Source: Parafrankia irregularis (lineage in GTDB: Bacteria > Actinomycetota > Actinomycetes > Frankiales > Frankiaceae). From it: DNA of 64,000 nt. Made by a program: the position numbers and the translations under genes. The notes beneath the pieces were generated by a model. The model was not told the DNA's origin and ran no database searches. It was given only the letters and a program-made list of their open reading frames with translations. Of this stretch, positions 16,018-24,970 are shown piece by piece (position 1 is the first letter of the stretch; every line of letters starts with the position of its first letter). The stretch lies in NCBI RefSeq assembly GCF_001536285.1, contig NZ_FAOZ01000004.1, positions 1 to 64,000 on the forward strand, given 5' to 3'.

Positions 16018-19000
16018 GTGGACTCCCTCCGGATGGTGGAGGTGCGCTGGTCACGGGTGACGGCGAAGCGTACCGGCACCCGTTCGGCGAGAGCGCCGAC
16101 GTGGGTGACGATGCCGACCATCCGGCCGCGGCCGGCGCTGGTCCCGCCGCTGGCGAGGTTCTCCAGCGCGGTCGCGACGACGTCCAGGGTGGAGTCGTCG
16201 AGGGTGCCGAAGCCCTCGTCGAGGAAGATCGAGTCGAGCTGCGCGGCGCCGGCCGCCGCCATCGTCGTCAGCTGCGCCGACAGGGCCAGGGCGAGCGCGA
16301 GGCTCGCCTGGAACGTCTCCCCGCCCGACAGGGTCCGTACCAGGCGGCGCGAGTCGGCGTCGGCGTGGTCGACGACGAGGAACTCGCCCTGTTCGTGGGT
16401 CAGCTCGAACTGGCCGCCGGACAGCTCGGCGAGGGTGACCGACGCGTCGGAGACCAACGTGTCCAGCGCCGCGGCGACCAGCCACCGCTGGAACCGGTTC
16501 GAGCGCAGCAGAAGATCGAGCTGGTGTGCGACCTGCTCCTCCTCCCGCGCGCGGGCCAGGTCGGCACTCAGCGCGGCGGCCTTGGCACGTCGCTCGGTGA
16601 CCCGACGAAGCTCGGCTTTCGCCTGTTCCAACGCGGACGACGTCGCCTGGGCCGCGGCATCTCCTACGGACCGCCCGCCTGGCCTGGGCCGTGGCACGGC
16701 GTCGGAGACGATCCCGCCGCGTGGCTGCCGCTGTGGCTGCGGCGGCGGGTTGTCCTGCCTCGGTAGTGGGATGCCGTGCGCGACGAGGACCTCGGTCAGC
16801 GCTCGCGTCACCGCCTGCCCGGCCTGCTCGGCCCGGCTGACCTGTGCGCGCAGGCCGGGCAGCTCGCGCTCGCGCGCCGACGACTCGGCTGCCGTCCAGC
16901 TGGTGAGCGTCGTCCAGCCGGCGAGCAGATCCTGGCTGTCGACCGTGGGCGCGCCGAGCGCGACGACGGTGTCCCTGGCGCGGGCGAGCACGGTCTGGGC
17001 GTCGCCGCGGGCCTGCTGCGCGGCGCGCAGGCCGGCCTCGGCGGCATCGGCATCCGCCCGGGTGGCGCGCAGGCCCTGGTCCGCTTCCGTGACCGCCCGG
17101 TCGAGCTGGTCGAGCTCGGCGAGTGCCGCCGTCACCTCGTCGGCGGGAGGGGCACCGGCGAGCGCGGCACGCAGCTCGGCGACCAGGCGTTCGGTGGATG
17201 CCAGGCCGACCGCCGCGTCACGCTCGGCACCAACCGCCGCGAGCTGGTCGGCTTCCGCCTGCCCGGCGGCCGCATCGGCGTGGTCGTATGCACGCCGGGC
17301 GTCGTCGCGGGCGGCGCGGGCCGCGCTCTCCTCGACGGTGGCGGCGGTCAGCCGCGCTTCCCGCCCGGTTGCCTGCTCCTCGGCCCAGGCGACCAGCCAC
17401 GCCCAGCTTCCGGCCAGGTCCGATCCGCCTCCGCCTCCGCCTCCGCCATCGCCGTTGCCACCGGTGCCGGCACCGGGACCGGCACCGGGCCCGGTATCCG
17501 CGGGCTCGTCGGTGAGGACCGGAGCACCGAGCACGACCAGCGGGTCGCGGGCGGCTGTCAGTGCGGCGCGAGCCTGTGTCTCCGCCGCGGCGAGCTGTGC
17601 CACCACCTGACCGGCCTGGTCCGCCACGCGGCGCGCCGCGGCAAGCTCCTGCCCGGTCCGGGCTACCTCCTGCTCGCGGTGGGCGATCTCGGCGAGTCCC
17701 GCGTCGACGCCGGCGGAGTCCGGGGCGTCGGCGAGGGCAGCCTGCAGGTCGTTGACGCGTTCGCCCAGCTGGTGTGCCCGCAGGCCGGCGGAGAGCTCGG
17801 TGCGGTCGGCCTCGGTCGCGCGCTTGTTCGCGAGGTCGAGGGCCGAGGTGGCGTCATCCAGCGCCGCCTGCGCCATCACGAGGGCCGCGGGCGCCCCCGG
17901 CCGGCCGTCGCCCGTGGGCTCGGGGCCGGCCGGCTGCCGGTTGCCGGCCGTGGGCAGGGTGACGACGGTCTGCTCGCACACCGGGCACGGTTCGCCCGCG
18001 ACGAGGTGCGGGCGCAGCGCACCCGCGAGATCAGCGGTTCGCGCGTGTTCCAGTGCCCGCGCGGCCTCGCCGCGGAGCTGTCGAGCGGTCTCGACGGCGG
18101 CGGCCGCGGTGTCCCGGGCGGCGCGGGCCGCGGTGTGGACGGATTCGGCTTCGGCGCGGGCGACGAGCTGGCGGGTGAGATCGTCGTGGTCGGCGCGGGC
18201 GCGTTGCAGCATGGTGCGGTCGGGGGTGGCGGCGAGCGCGGTGCGGGCGTCGTCGTCGGCCCGTTCGGCGTCGTGGCGGCGCTGGGCGGCGCGGTCGGCG
18301 TCATGCCGGGCGGCACGCAGCTTCCCGGCCAGCTCGACCACGCCCTCCGGGGTGCGCACGGCGGCGAGCAGCTCATGTTCGGCTCGCAGCCGGGCGACCT
18401 CGTCAGCCAGTGCCTGGGAGGTCCGCTCCGCGGCGTCCCGCGCCGAGGCGGCGGCCTCACGGGCGCTTCGGGCGCCGGCAACGGCCTGGGCCACCCGGGT
18501 CAGCTCGTCCCGCGCGGCGACGTGCGTGGCCCGGGCCCGGGGGAGATCGGTGAGGGCGGTCGCCAGGCCGTCGTGGTGGCGGCGGGCCTGCTCCAGGGGA
18601 GCGCGGTCGGGCGCGGCGGCGACCGCGGCGCGGGCGGCGGTGTCGGCCCGCTCGGCCTCCTGCCGGGCCTTGGCCGCGTCGTCGGCCGCCGCGGTGGCCC
18701 GCGCCAGCCGGGCCGTCAGCTCGACGACGTCCCCCGGAGCCCGGATCGCCGCGAGCAGGTCGCGCTCACGTTCGACCCGGCCCAGCTCGGCGGTGGCCTC
18801 GGCGGCGGCGCTCGCGTGGGTGGCGAGCTCGGCTCGGGCCCGGTCCACCTCGCCGGTGAGGGCAGTCAGCGCGTCCACCCGGCTGCCGGCGGCGAGCTCG
18901 GCGTCCTCGGTGGCGTCCTGGTAGCCGGCGAGCTGCTCGTCGAGCACCGCGGCCCGCTGCCGGCGGTCACCGGCGCGGCCGGCGGCCGCCGTCCGGACCT

Positions 19001-19550
19001 CGTCGTAGACGCCGAGGCCGAGCAGCCTGGTCAGGATCCGCTGCCGGTCGGCCGGTCTGGCGTGCAGGAACTCGGCGAAGTCGCCCTGCGGGAGGACCAC
19101 ACAGGAGCAGAAGTGCTCGAAGCCGAGCCCGAGCAGTGCCTCCACGGCCCCGGTCACCTCGGAGTCGGCCGCGACGACCTCGGTCGCCTCGCCGGCCGCG
19201 CCGAGCCCGCCCGGGTCGACGAGCTTCTCCAGCCGCGCGCCGCGGACGGTGACGGAGCCGCTGGCGGACCTGCGCAGCTCTCGGGCCACCACATACCGGG
19301 CACCGGCGGCGTCGAAGACCAGCCGGACGGTGCCGCGCACCGCCGTCGGGGCGAGGGCCAGCGACACCAGTCGGCGGTCGTTCCACCGTGGCACCGAGCC
19401 GTACAGCGCGAACGTCATCGCGTCGATGACCGTGGACTTCCCCGACCCGGTCGGCCCGACCAGCACGAAGTAGTCGACCTCGGTGAAATCCACCGCCGCC
19501 GGGTCGCGGAACGAACCGAACCCGGCGATCTCCAGCAGCACGGGACGCAT
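16014..19550 (-). CDS. sbcC: SbcC/Rad50-type SMC ATPase
   Basis: The 1178-residue protein has the Walker A GPTGSGKST near residue 35, two long Ala/Glu/Arg coiled coils, and a CPVC zinc hook near residue 522. The C-terminal signature TLSGGETFQASLALALAL and Walker B LDSIFLDEGFGTLDD are also present. It is the ATPase of the SbcCD/Mre11-Rad50 complex that tethers and opens DNA ends. Odd features are a Gly-rich insertion near residue 695 and a Pro/Arg/Gly insertion near residue 950, both breaking the distal coiled coil. Its start overlaps the sbcD stop by one base (TGATG), and its stop overlaps nurA by four. Confidence 0.93.
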   Translation of the reverse strand: MRPVLLEIAGFGSFRDPAAVDFTEVDYFVLVGPTGSGKSTVIDAMTFALYGSVPRWNDRRLVSLALAPTAVRGTVRLVFDAAGARYVVARELRRSASGSVTVRGARLEKLVDPGGLGAAGEATEVVAADSEVTGAVEALLGLGFEHFCSCVVLPQGDFAEFLHARPADRQRILTRLLGLGVYDEVRTAAAGRAGDRRQRAAVLDEQLAGYQDATEDAELAAGSRVDALTALTGEVDRARAELATHASAAAEATAELGRVERERDLLAAIRAPGDVVELTARLARATAAADDAAKARQEAERADTAARAAVAAAPDRAPLEQARRHHDGLATALTDLPRARATHVAARDELTRVAQAVAGARSAREAAASARDAAERTSQALADEVARLRAEHELLAAVRTPEGVVELAGKLRAARHDADRAAQRRHDAERADDDARTALAATPDRTMLQRARADHDDLTRQLVARAEAESVHTAARAARDTAAAAVETARQLRGEAARALEHARTADLAGALRPHLVAGEPCPVCEQTVVTLPTAGNRQPAGPEPTGDGRPGAPAALVMAQAALDDATSALDLANKRATEADRTELSAGLRAHQLGERVNDLQAALADAPDSAGVDAGLAEIAHREQEVARTGQELAAARRVADQAGQVVAQLAAAETQARAALTAARDPLVVLGAPVLTDEPADTGPGAGPGAGTGGNGDGGGGGGGGSDLAGSWAWLVAWAEEQATGREARLTAATVEESAARAARDDARRAYDHADAAAGQAEADQLAAVGAERDAAVGLASTERLVAELRAALAGAPPADEVTAALAELDQLDRAVTEADQGLRATRADADAAEAGLRAAQQARGDAQTVLARARDTVVALGAPTVDSQDLLAGWTTLTSWTAAESSARERELPGLRAQVSRAEQAGQAVTRALTEVLVAHGIPLPRQDNPPPQPQRQPRGGIVSDAVPRPRPGGRSVGDAAAQATSSALEQAKAELRRVTERRAKAAALSADLARAREEEQVAHQLDLLLRSNRFQRWLVAAALDTLVSDASVTLAELSGGQFELTHEQGEFLVVDHADADSRRLVRTLSGGETFQASLALALALSAQLTTMAAAGAAQLDSIFLDEGFGTLDDSTLDVVATALENLASGGTSAGRGRMVGIVTHVGALAERVPVRFAVTRDQRTSTIRREST

Positions 19551-20719
19551 CAGCCCTGCCCTCCGACGATCTCGTCGTGCAGGGCGGCGAACAGCGCCTC
19601 GACCCGCTCGTCCGCGACACCCTGGGTGCTGAGGTACTCACCGAACAGCTCGGCCGGCCCGCGCTGCCCGCCGTTGGACGGGCGGCTGGGCCGGTCCCCG
19701 TCCACCGGCCGCGCGAACTCCGGGTCGATGCGGACCTCGAGCGCGTTCGGCAGCAGCTCCTGCACCTGGTCACGCAGCCCGGCCCGGGCCGGCTCGCGCA
19801 CCAGCACCCGCAGCAGCGCGTCGCCGTACTCGGCGGCCTGGTCGCCGAGCTCCGCGACCGTGCCGCGCACCGTTCGCAGCCGGCGCCCGGCCGCGATCGG
19901 GACGTCGATCCCGCGGGCGGGGATCCCCGGTGCCGCCTCGACGACCCGCACCACGGGGGTGTTCTCCTCCTCGCCGAAGTCGAGGGCGAGCGGTGACCCG
20001 CAGTACTCGACGGGGCAGGGCGCCGGCAGCGTCTGCCGGCGGTGCAGGTGCCCGAGGGCCACATAGTGCGCGTCGGCGGGGAACGCGGTCGCCGGCACGA
20101 AGTAGTCGAAGATCGACTGCGCGAGCCGTTCGCCGCCACCGAACCTCCCGCCGACCACGGTCAGGTGCGCGAGCACCACGTTGACGGCGTCGTCGGCGAA
20201 GCCCGCGGCGAGGCTGGCCAGCAGGTCCCGCACCGCCTGGTCGTAGCGGCCCGTCTGCTCGGCCGGGGTCTGCGTCACCAGCTCGACGGCCCGGACGGCG
20301 TATCGCTGGGACAGGAACGGCAGCACGGCCACCCGCACCGGCTCGCCGCTGCCGCGGGCCACAAAGGAGATCACCCCGCCCTTGTCCGCCCGGCGCGGGG
20401 TGCCGACGAAGGTGATCCCCGCCGCCGCCATCAGTGGGCGGTACGCCTCGAAGGACCCGGCATGGTCGTGGTTACCCGCGATGACGATCACCTCGGCGCC
20501 GGTGCCACGCAGCCCGAGCAGCGCCTGGATCGCGAGTTTCTGTGCCTCGGCCGACGGCGCGGCCGACTCGTAGACGTCACCGGCGACCAGCACGGCGTCG
20601 ACCTCGTGGGCGCGGGCGATCCCGACGATCTCGCGCAGGACCGCCTCATGGTCGTCGAGCCGGCTGCGGCCCTTGAGCGACTTCCCGATATGCCAGTCGG
20701 ATGTGTGCAGGAACCTCAT
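19550..20719 (-). CDS. sbcD: SbcD/Mre11 exonuclease
   Basis: The 389-residue metallophosphoesterase nuclease shows the phosphodiesterase motifs in order: SDWHIG at residues 7-12, VAGDVYES near 45, IAGNHDHAGS near 80, VLAHLTV near 180, and LGHLHRRQ near 215. All metal ligands appear intact. With SbcC it forms the SbcCD (Mre11-Rad50) complex. Length is normal for the family. It lies 36 bases after the HerA gene and overlaps sbcC by one base, so it is coexpressed with both. Confidence 0.93.
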   Translation of the reverse strand: MRFLHTSDWHIGKSLKGRSRLDDHEAVLREIVGIARAHEVDAVLVAGDVYESAAPSAEAQKLAIQALLGLRGTGAEVIVIAGNHDHAGSFEAYRPLMAAAGITFVGTPRRADKGGVISFVARGSGEPVRVAVLPFLSQRYAVRAVELVTQTPAEQTGRYDQAVRDLLASLAAGFADDAVNVVLAHLTVVGGRFGGGERLAQSIFDYFVPATAFPADAHYVALGHLHRRQTLPAPCPVEYCGSPLALDFGEEENTPVVRVVEAAPGIPARGIDVPIAAGRRLRTVRGTVAELGDQAAEYGDALLRVLVREPARAGLRDQVQELLPNALEVRIDPEFARPVDGDRPSRPSNGGQRGPAELFGEYLSTQGVADERVEALFAALHDEIVGGQG

Positions 20720-20755
20720 GGCGGCGGTCCTTCTCGGCGGGCGTGACCGGACGGG

Positions 20756-22672
20756 TCAGAACGGCAGGGGGTCGTCGGGGTCGGGCAGCAGGTTCCACGG
20801 GTCCGGACGGGCCGGCGTGCCCGGCCCCGCGGAGCCGCCCGGTTCCGCGGAACCATTCGCACCCGCGGCGCCGTGCGTCCCTCCTGGGCCGCTCGTTGTG
20901 GCTGGCGCTGCCGGCCCGGTGCCGTCGGTCTCCGACGGCCGGGTCGCCCAGGCGGGGAACGGGAACGAGACCGCGAGCGGGACGGGGATCTCGGGCTGCG
21001 AGACGAACATCGTGCCCGGCTTGGCCAGGGTGGCCCGGGAACGCTGCGCCGGCGGCAGGAAACCGTACTCGGGCCGGCCGGCCTCGGCCGTGTCCAGCCG
21101 GCCGACGATCTTGATGGAGCTGTTGGCGATGATGCGCCGCTCCACCTCGCTCGCGGTCTGCTGCGCGCCGATCAGGATGATGCCCAGCGACCGGCCGCGC
21201 TCGGCGATGTCGAGCAGGACGTCCTTGATCGGGCTGGCGCCCTCGCGTGGGGCGTACTTGTTCAGCTCGTCGAGCATGGTGAACAGCAGCCCGCCCGGGC
21301 CGGCCTCCTCCTTGCGCCGGGTCTCGTCGGCGAGAACCACTCCGACCACGAACCGTTGCGCCCTCTCCGGCAGGTTGTGCAGGTCCACGACCGTGACCTG
21401 CTGGCCGGTGGTGCTCACCCGGCGGCCTGGGCTGTCGGGCAGATCGGCCCTGATCAGCCCGCGCAGCGCCCGCAGCGACGAGCGCAGCCGGCGCACGAAC
21501 GCGTTGACCGTGCCGGTGCCCGTCGCCGGCCCCGCCCACACCGCCCGGGTGGCGTCGTCGTTGACCCGGTCGATGACGAAGTCGACGAGGTCGTCGTACG
21601 TCCGCAGGGTCCGGCCCTCGACCGTGATCGCACCGTCCGCGCCGAAGGGCCGCGCGTCGAGCCGCAGCCGGTTCGTCACCTGGTGCACGACGATCGTGTA
21701 CTGGTTGCGGTCGTCCTCCGCGTCGGCGAACACGTACGGCAGCAGCTCGTCGGCGCAGAACTCGCGCAGCGTCCACCAGAACGCCTGCACACCGGACGTC
21801 CGGGCGGTGACATGCGGCCGGCCACCGGTGTCACCGGGCAGCGGTGGGGCGAAGAAACCGGCGGACGCGAACGGCTCGGCCGGCAGCCCCAGCTGTGCGT
21901 AGACGGCACGGACGTTCTCGTCGATGCGGCTGTTGGGGTGGTCCAGGAACAGCAGGTCCTCGCCCTTCACCGAGAAGATCAGCGCCTTGGCGTTCACCGC
22001 CTCCCGGCCGAGCACGCCGCTGCGGAACACGGAGTAGAGCAGGAACAGCGCGAAGCTGGTCTTCGTCGCGACCCCGGAAATGCCGCTGATCGACACGTGC
22101 GCGCCGCGGGTGCCGTTGAGGAACTCCAGGTTGACGTAGATCGGGGTGCCGTCCCGGCCGAGCCCGACCGGGATCCTGCGGTCCATCTGGTCGAAGTACA
22201 GCGCCGTCGCCCGCTCGTCACCGGTCGCCCGCCGGACCAGCTCACCGGGCCGCGGCGGCACGAAGATCTCCGGCTCGACCCGGGTGGTGGTGACCTCGGC
22301 GATCTCCTGCACCTGCGCGGGCAGCACCCCGTCGGCGATGAGGAAGACGTCCGAGTCGAACGACGCGCCCTCGTGTCGCGCCTCCACCTGGGTGACCACC
22401 CCGGCCGTCATCACCGGCCCGACGCCCGGCACCTGGCGCACCGTGACGACCACATCGTCGAGCTGCAGGTAGTTCCCCTCGGCCAGCGCGACGTGGAACA
22501 GCAGCGGTGTGGCCTGCTCGGTTCCCATCACCCGCCCGACAACCCCGCTGACCTGCTGCCCGGGGCCGGAGACCGCCCCGTTCGGAACGCCGGGTGTGTC
22601 CGGTACGGCCCCGCCCGGCCAGGCGCCGTTCGGTGCCGCGCCGCCAGGCCCACCGGCCTCCGTCACCGTCAC
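20756..22672 (-). CDS. herA: HerA-like hexameric DNA translocase ATPase
   Basis: The 638-residue protein has an N-terminal HAS-barrel-like region (VSGVVGRVMG to VVTQVEARHEG), a Walker A of the HerA type (GISGVATKTSFAL, near residue 205), a Walker B LLFTMLDELNKYAP, and the C-terminal RRIIANSSIKIVGRLD segment with the arginine-finger region. HerA/FtsK-superfamily ATPases pump DNA into the NurA nuclease. The start is set at GTG 22672, ten bases after GGGAGG; GTG at 22693 is an alternative. The C-terminus is a Gly/Ala/Pro tail holding a palindromic element (20841-20854). It is first in the four-gene operon with mre11, rad50 and nurA homologues. Confidence 0.85.
   Translation of the reverse strand: MTVTEAGGPGGAAPNGAWPGGAVPDTPGVPNGAVSGPGQQVSGVVGRVMGTEQATPLLFHVALAEGNYLQLDDVVVTVRQVPGVGPVMTAGVVTQVEARHEGASFDSDVFLIADGVLPAQVQEIAEVTTTRVEPEIFVPPRPGELVRRATGDERATALYFDQMDRRIPVGLGRDGTPIYVNLEFLNGTRGAHVSISGISGVATKTSFALFLLYSVFRSGVLGREAVNAKALIFSVKGEDLLFLDHPNSRIDENVRAVYAQLGLPAEPFASAGFFAPPLPGDTGGRPHVTARTSGVQAFWWTLREFCADELLPYVFADAEDDRNQYTIVVHQVTNRLRLDARPFGADGAITVEGRTLRTYDDLVDFVIDRVNDDATRAVWAGPATGTGTVNAFVRRLRSSLRALRGLIRADLPDSPGRRVSTTGQQVTVVDLHNLPERAQRFVVGVVLADETRRKEEAGPGGLLFTMLDELNKYAPREGASPIKDVLLDIAERGRSLGIILIGAQQTASEVERRIIANSSIKIVGRLDTAEAGRPEYGFLPPAQRSRATLAKPGTMFVSQPEIPVPLAVSFPFPAWATRPSETDGTGPAAPATTSGPGGTHGAAGANGSAEPGGSAGPGTPARPDPWNLLPDPDDPLPF
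20841..20854. repeat. in-frame palindromic element, copy 2 (in herA)
   Basis: GGTTCCGCGGAACC, flanked by CCCCGCGGAGCC 15 bases away, encodes SAEPGG in the low-complexity C-terminus of the HerA-like ATPase. The same pair of elements and a near-identical peptide occur in the serine dehydratase insertion at 6498-6544. Confidence 0.5.
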
Positions 22673-22853
22673 CGAAACGCCACCTCCCCGCACCTACGAT
22701 CACCGTGGGCTGCCGGCAGCCGCCCCACCGGACCGATGGTGCTGCTGGCGGCGCACAGCGCCTACATTCGGTGGATCGTATGCCGCACCCGGCGAACCAG
22801 CCGGACCGCGGCGCCCGCGCCTCTCGGATCTTGCCGCTGCTACCGAGCAGGAC

Positions 22854-22891
22854 CTGAGGATGTTGGTTGTTCCGGCGACCGCAAGCCTCAG
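22854..22891. repeat. dispersed palindromic repeat, copy B
   Basis: CTGAGGATGTTGGTTG and CGACCGCAAGCCTCAG form an imperfect stem around TTCCGG. With flanks (22840-22896) it is about 85 percent identical by eye to the copy at 45803-45840, including the leading CCGAGCAG and the trailing ATCTT. It lies in the 470-bp divergent gap between herA and the DUF234-type ATPase gene. Confidence 0.6.
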
Positions 22892-22951
22892 ATCTTGTCC
22901 GGCGGCAGCGGCGGCAACAGTGGTAGATCGATGCGGCAGGTCGAGGAACGA

Positions 22952-22983
22952 AGGATTCTGGTCGTCCGGACGACCGCGATCCT
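22952..22983. repeat. dispersed palindromic repeat, partial copy C
   Basis: AGGATTCTGGTCG and CGACCGCGATCCT pair at 11 of 13 positions around TCCGGA, with a perfect 16-bp palindromic centre GGTCGTCCGGACGACC. It is related to copies B and A but less similar outside the stem. It sits about 60 bp from copy B. Confidence 0.55.
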
Positions 22984-23090
22984 CCGCTCCTGCCTGCGGG
23001 CAATGCCAGTCGCGGCGGCGCCCGGCCGGAGCCGCGACTCGAGGAGTCGTCGCCGCGCGGCCACCGTGGCCCTCGCCAACGCCGGCGTTA

Positions 23091-23135
23091 CTAACATCGG
23101 TGTCGGTAACATCAGTGTCGGTAACATCGATGTTA
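23091..23135 (+). promoter_or_regulatory. three tandem 15-bp repeats directly before the ATPase gene
   Basis: Units CTAACATCGGTGTCG, GTAACATCAGTGTCG and GTAACATCGATGTTA follow head to tail. The last holds the 14-bp palindrome TAACATCGATGTTA. The array is distinctly AT-richer than its surroundings and ends ten bases before the GTG start, leaving no room for a normal ribosome site. It probably contains the promoter of a leaderless transcript and operator sites. Confidence 0.65.
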
Positions 23136-23145
23136 GTCTCGTCGT

Positions 23146-24567
23146 GTGCGCGAGGACTTCGTGGGGCGTGGCGAGGAGCTGGCGCGGCTGGGTGCCCACC
23201 TCGAGGCGGTGCGCGGTGGCCGCGGCCGGCTGGTCAGCGTGCGAGGGCGCCGGCAGGCCGGCAAGTCCAGGCTGATCGGTGAGTTCGTCCGCCGGTCCGG
23301 TCTTCCGCAGCTGTTCGCGACCGGTTCGCGTCAGGCCACCCTCCAGCGCGATCTCGACGGGTTCGTCGAGGACGCACGTCTGGACTGCACGCTGCCCGGT
23401 GCCGACGGGCTGACGGCGGGCGGGTTCACCAGCTGGGAGCAGGCGCTGCGCGCCGTTCACGCGGCCCTCCCCGCGGACGGGCCGTCCATCGTCGTGGTCG
23501 ACGAGTTTCCATGGCTGCTGGAACGTGACCCGGGAATCGACGGCACACTGCAGAAGCTGTGGGACAGGCTTTTCGAGGCCCGCCCCGTCCTGTTCGTCGT
23601 CATCGGCAGCGACCTGGCCGTGATGGAGATGCTCACCGGCCACGACCGGCCGCTGTTCGGGCGGGCGCGGGAAATGGTCGTGGAACCGTTCTCCGTCGGC
23701 GACACCGCCCGGATGCTCGAGCTCGACGGCGACCGCACCCGCGCCGCGGAGGCGTTCGACGCTCAGCTCATCACCGGCGGCTATCCCCGGCTGCTGCTGG
23801 AATGGCGACGACTCGGTGACCTCTCCGCCTTTCTCACCGAACAGCTTTCGGATGACAACTCCGAGCTCCTCGTCACCGGGCAGCGGATCCTCGACGCGGA
23901 GTTCCCCCGTGATCTGCAGGCGAGTGGCGTGCTGCGGGCCATCGGTGCCGGGGAGCGTGCCTTCTCCGCGATCGCGTCCCGGGCCGGCGTGGCGTCGACA
24001 CCACTCACCCGCTCGCTGGACCTGTTGGCCGGCAAGAAGGTGATCGCGGTCGACCGCCCGTTGGCGGCTCGGGCCGGGACGGCATCCCGCTACCGCGTTG
24101 CCGATCCCTACCTCCGGTTCTGGCTGCGTTTCCTGGAAAGCGCGGTGGTCGACATCCAGCGCGGCCGGCCGGACCTGGCGCAGGCCAGGGTGGCCGGCGG
24201 CTGGGCGGCCTACCGCGGCCGGGCCGTCGAGCCGCTGGTCCGCCAGGCACTCACCCGACTCGCCATCGATGATCCTGTGCTTGGCGCCGCCGACTCCGTG
24301 GGCGGCTGGTGGCCGCGCAGCCAGACTCCCGAGGTGGATCTGGTCGGTGTGCGGCCGCACGGAGCGGCGAACGAGGTGACCTTCGTCGGCTCGATCAAGT
24401 GGCGGGACAGCGAGCCGTTCGGCCAGGCCGACCTCGACCACCTGTTGCGGGACCGGGTCGGCGTTCCCGGTGGCGACACCGCGCCCCCGATCGCCGTCAC
24501 CCGGACGACCAGCCAGGTACCGGGCCTGCCGAGCTATGACCCGGCCCGCCTCCTGCGGGCCTGGTAG
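23146..24567 (+). CDS. ATP-binding protein of the archaeal-type ATPase/DUF234 family
   Basis: The 473-residue protein starts with FVGRGEELARL and a degenerate Walker A (GRRQAGKSRL, near residue 37). A Walker B IVVVDEFPWLLE follows near residue 120, then a sensor-like VIGSD. After a winged-helix-like middle (AIASRAGVASTPLTRSLDLL) comes a C-terminal region with DPYLRFWLRF and PEVDLVGV...IKWRDS, matching the DUF234 nuclease-like domain. These proteins are widespread in archaea and actinobacteria with unclear roles, possibly in DNA or conflict systems. GTG at 23146 is chosen because it precedes the conserved REDFVGR and follows the repeat array; no Shine-Dalgarno is present. Confidence 0.8.
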   Translation: MREDFVGRGEELARLGAHLEAVRGGRGRLVSVRGRRQAGKSRLIGEFVRRSGLPQLFATGSRQATLQRDLDGFVEDARLDCTLPGADGLTAGGFTSWEQALRAVHAALPADGPSIVVVDEFPWLLERDPGIDGTLQKLWDRLFEARPVLFVVIGSDLAVMEMLTGHDRPLFGRAREMVVEPFSVGDTARMLELDGDRTRAAEAFDAQLITGGYPRLLLEWRRLGDLSAFLTEQLSDDNSELLVTGQRILDAEFPRDLQASGVLRAIGAGERAFSAIASRAGVASTPLTRSLDLLAGKKVIAVDRPLAARAGTASRYRVADPYLRFWLRFLESAVVDIQRGRPDLAQARVAGGWAAYRGRAVEPLVRQALTRLAIDDPVLGAADSVGGWWPRSQTPEVDLVGVRPHGAANEVTFVGSIKWRDSEPFGQADLDHLLRDRVGVPGGDTAPPIAVTRTTSQVPGLPSYDPARLLRAW

Positions 24568-24569
24568 GC

Positions 24570-24915
24570 CCGGCGTCCCGCGGGTGCCCGGGACAGCACC
24601 CAGTCGCCCATCGCGCCGACCATCTGACCTGCGCTCGGGTCGGCGAGGTCGGGACGTCCGTAGAGGAAGTTCTCCGACCTGGCGGTGAGCACGAAGTCAA
24701 ACGGCAGCGCGCGTGCGGCCTCGGCCGCGGCGGCTACCCGGTCGACAGCCTCGGCGAGGTCCAGAACCGGCGCGTCGGCCACCCCGGTGGCGTCCTCGAT
24801 GGAACAGCCGGCGAGCCCGCCGGGCCGAGCCCGGATCCGAGGCGTTGGCCACGACGAAGACACCGGTGTCGTGCAGCCGGGCGAACACCGCCGCTCGGCT
24901 CGCCTGCGCGGTCAT
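24570..24915 (-). pseudogene. decayed isocitrate lyase/PEP mutase family gene
   Basis: The minus strand begins at ATG 24915 with the family N-terminus (FARLHDTGVFVVANASDPGS). It then jumps, with a frame change near 24825-24840, straight to the internal block LAGCSIEDATG followed by DLAEAVDRVAAAAEAAR and FVLTARSENFLYGRPDLAD. About 50 codons that normally lie between these blocks are missing, and the C-terminal third is replaced by unrelated sequence running into the 3' end of the ATPase gene. Intact members are about 250-290 residues. The reading frame break plus two deletions make an inactive remnant most likely. It originally encoded a 2-methylisocitrate-lyase/PEP-mutase-like enzyme. Confidence 0.7.
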
Positions 24916-24970
24916 GTGGCCTCGCCTCGACGGTTCAGTTGACACACTCCGGAGAGACTCTTTTCGGCTG

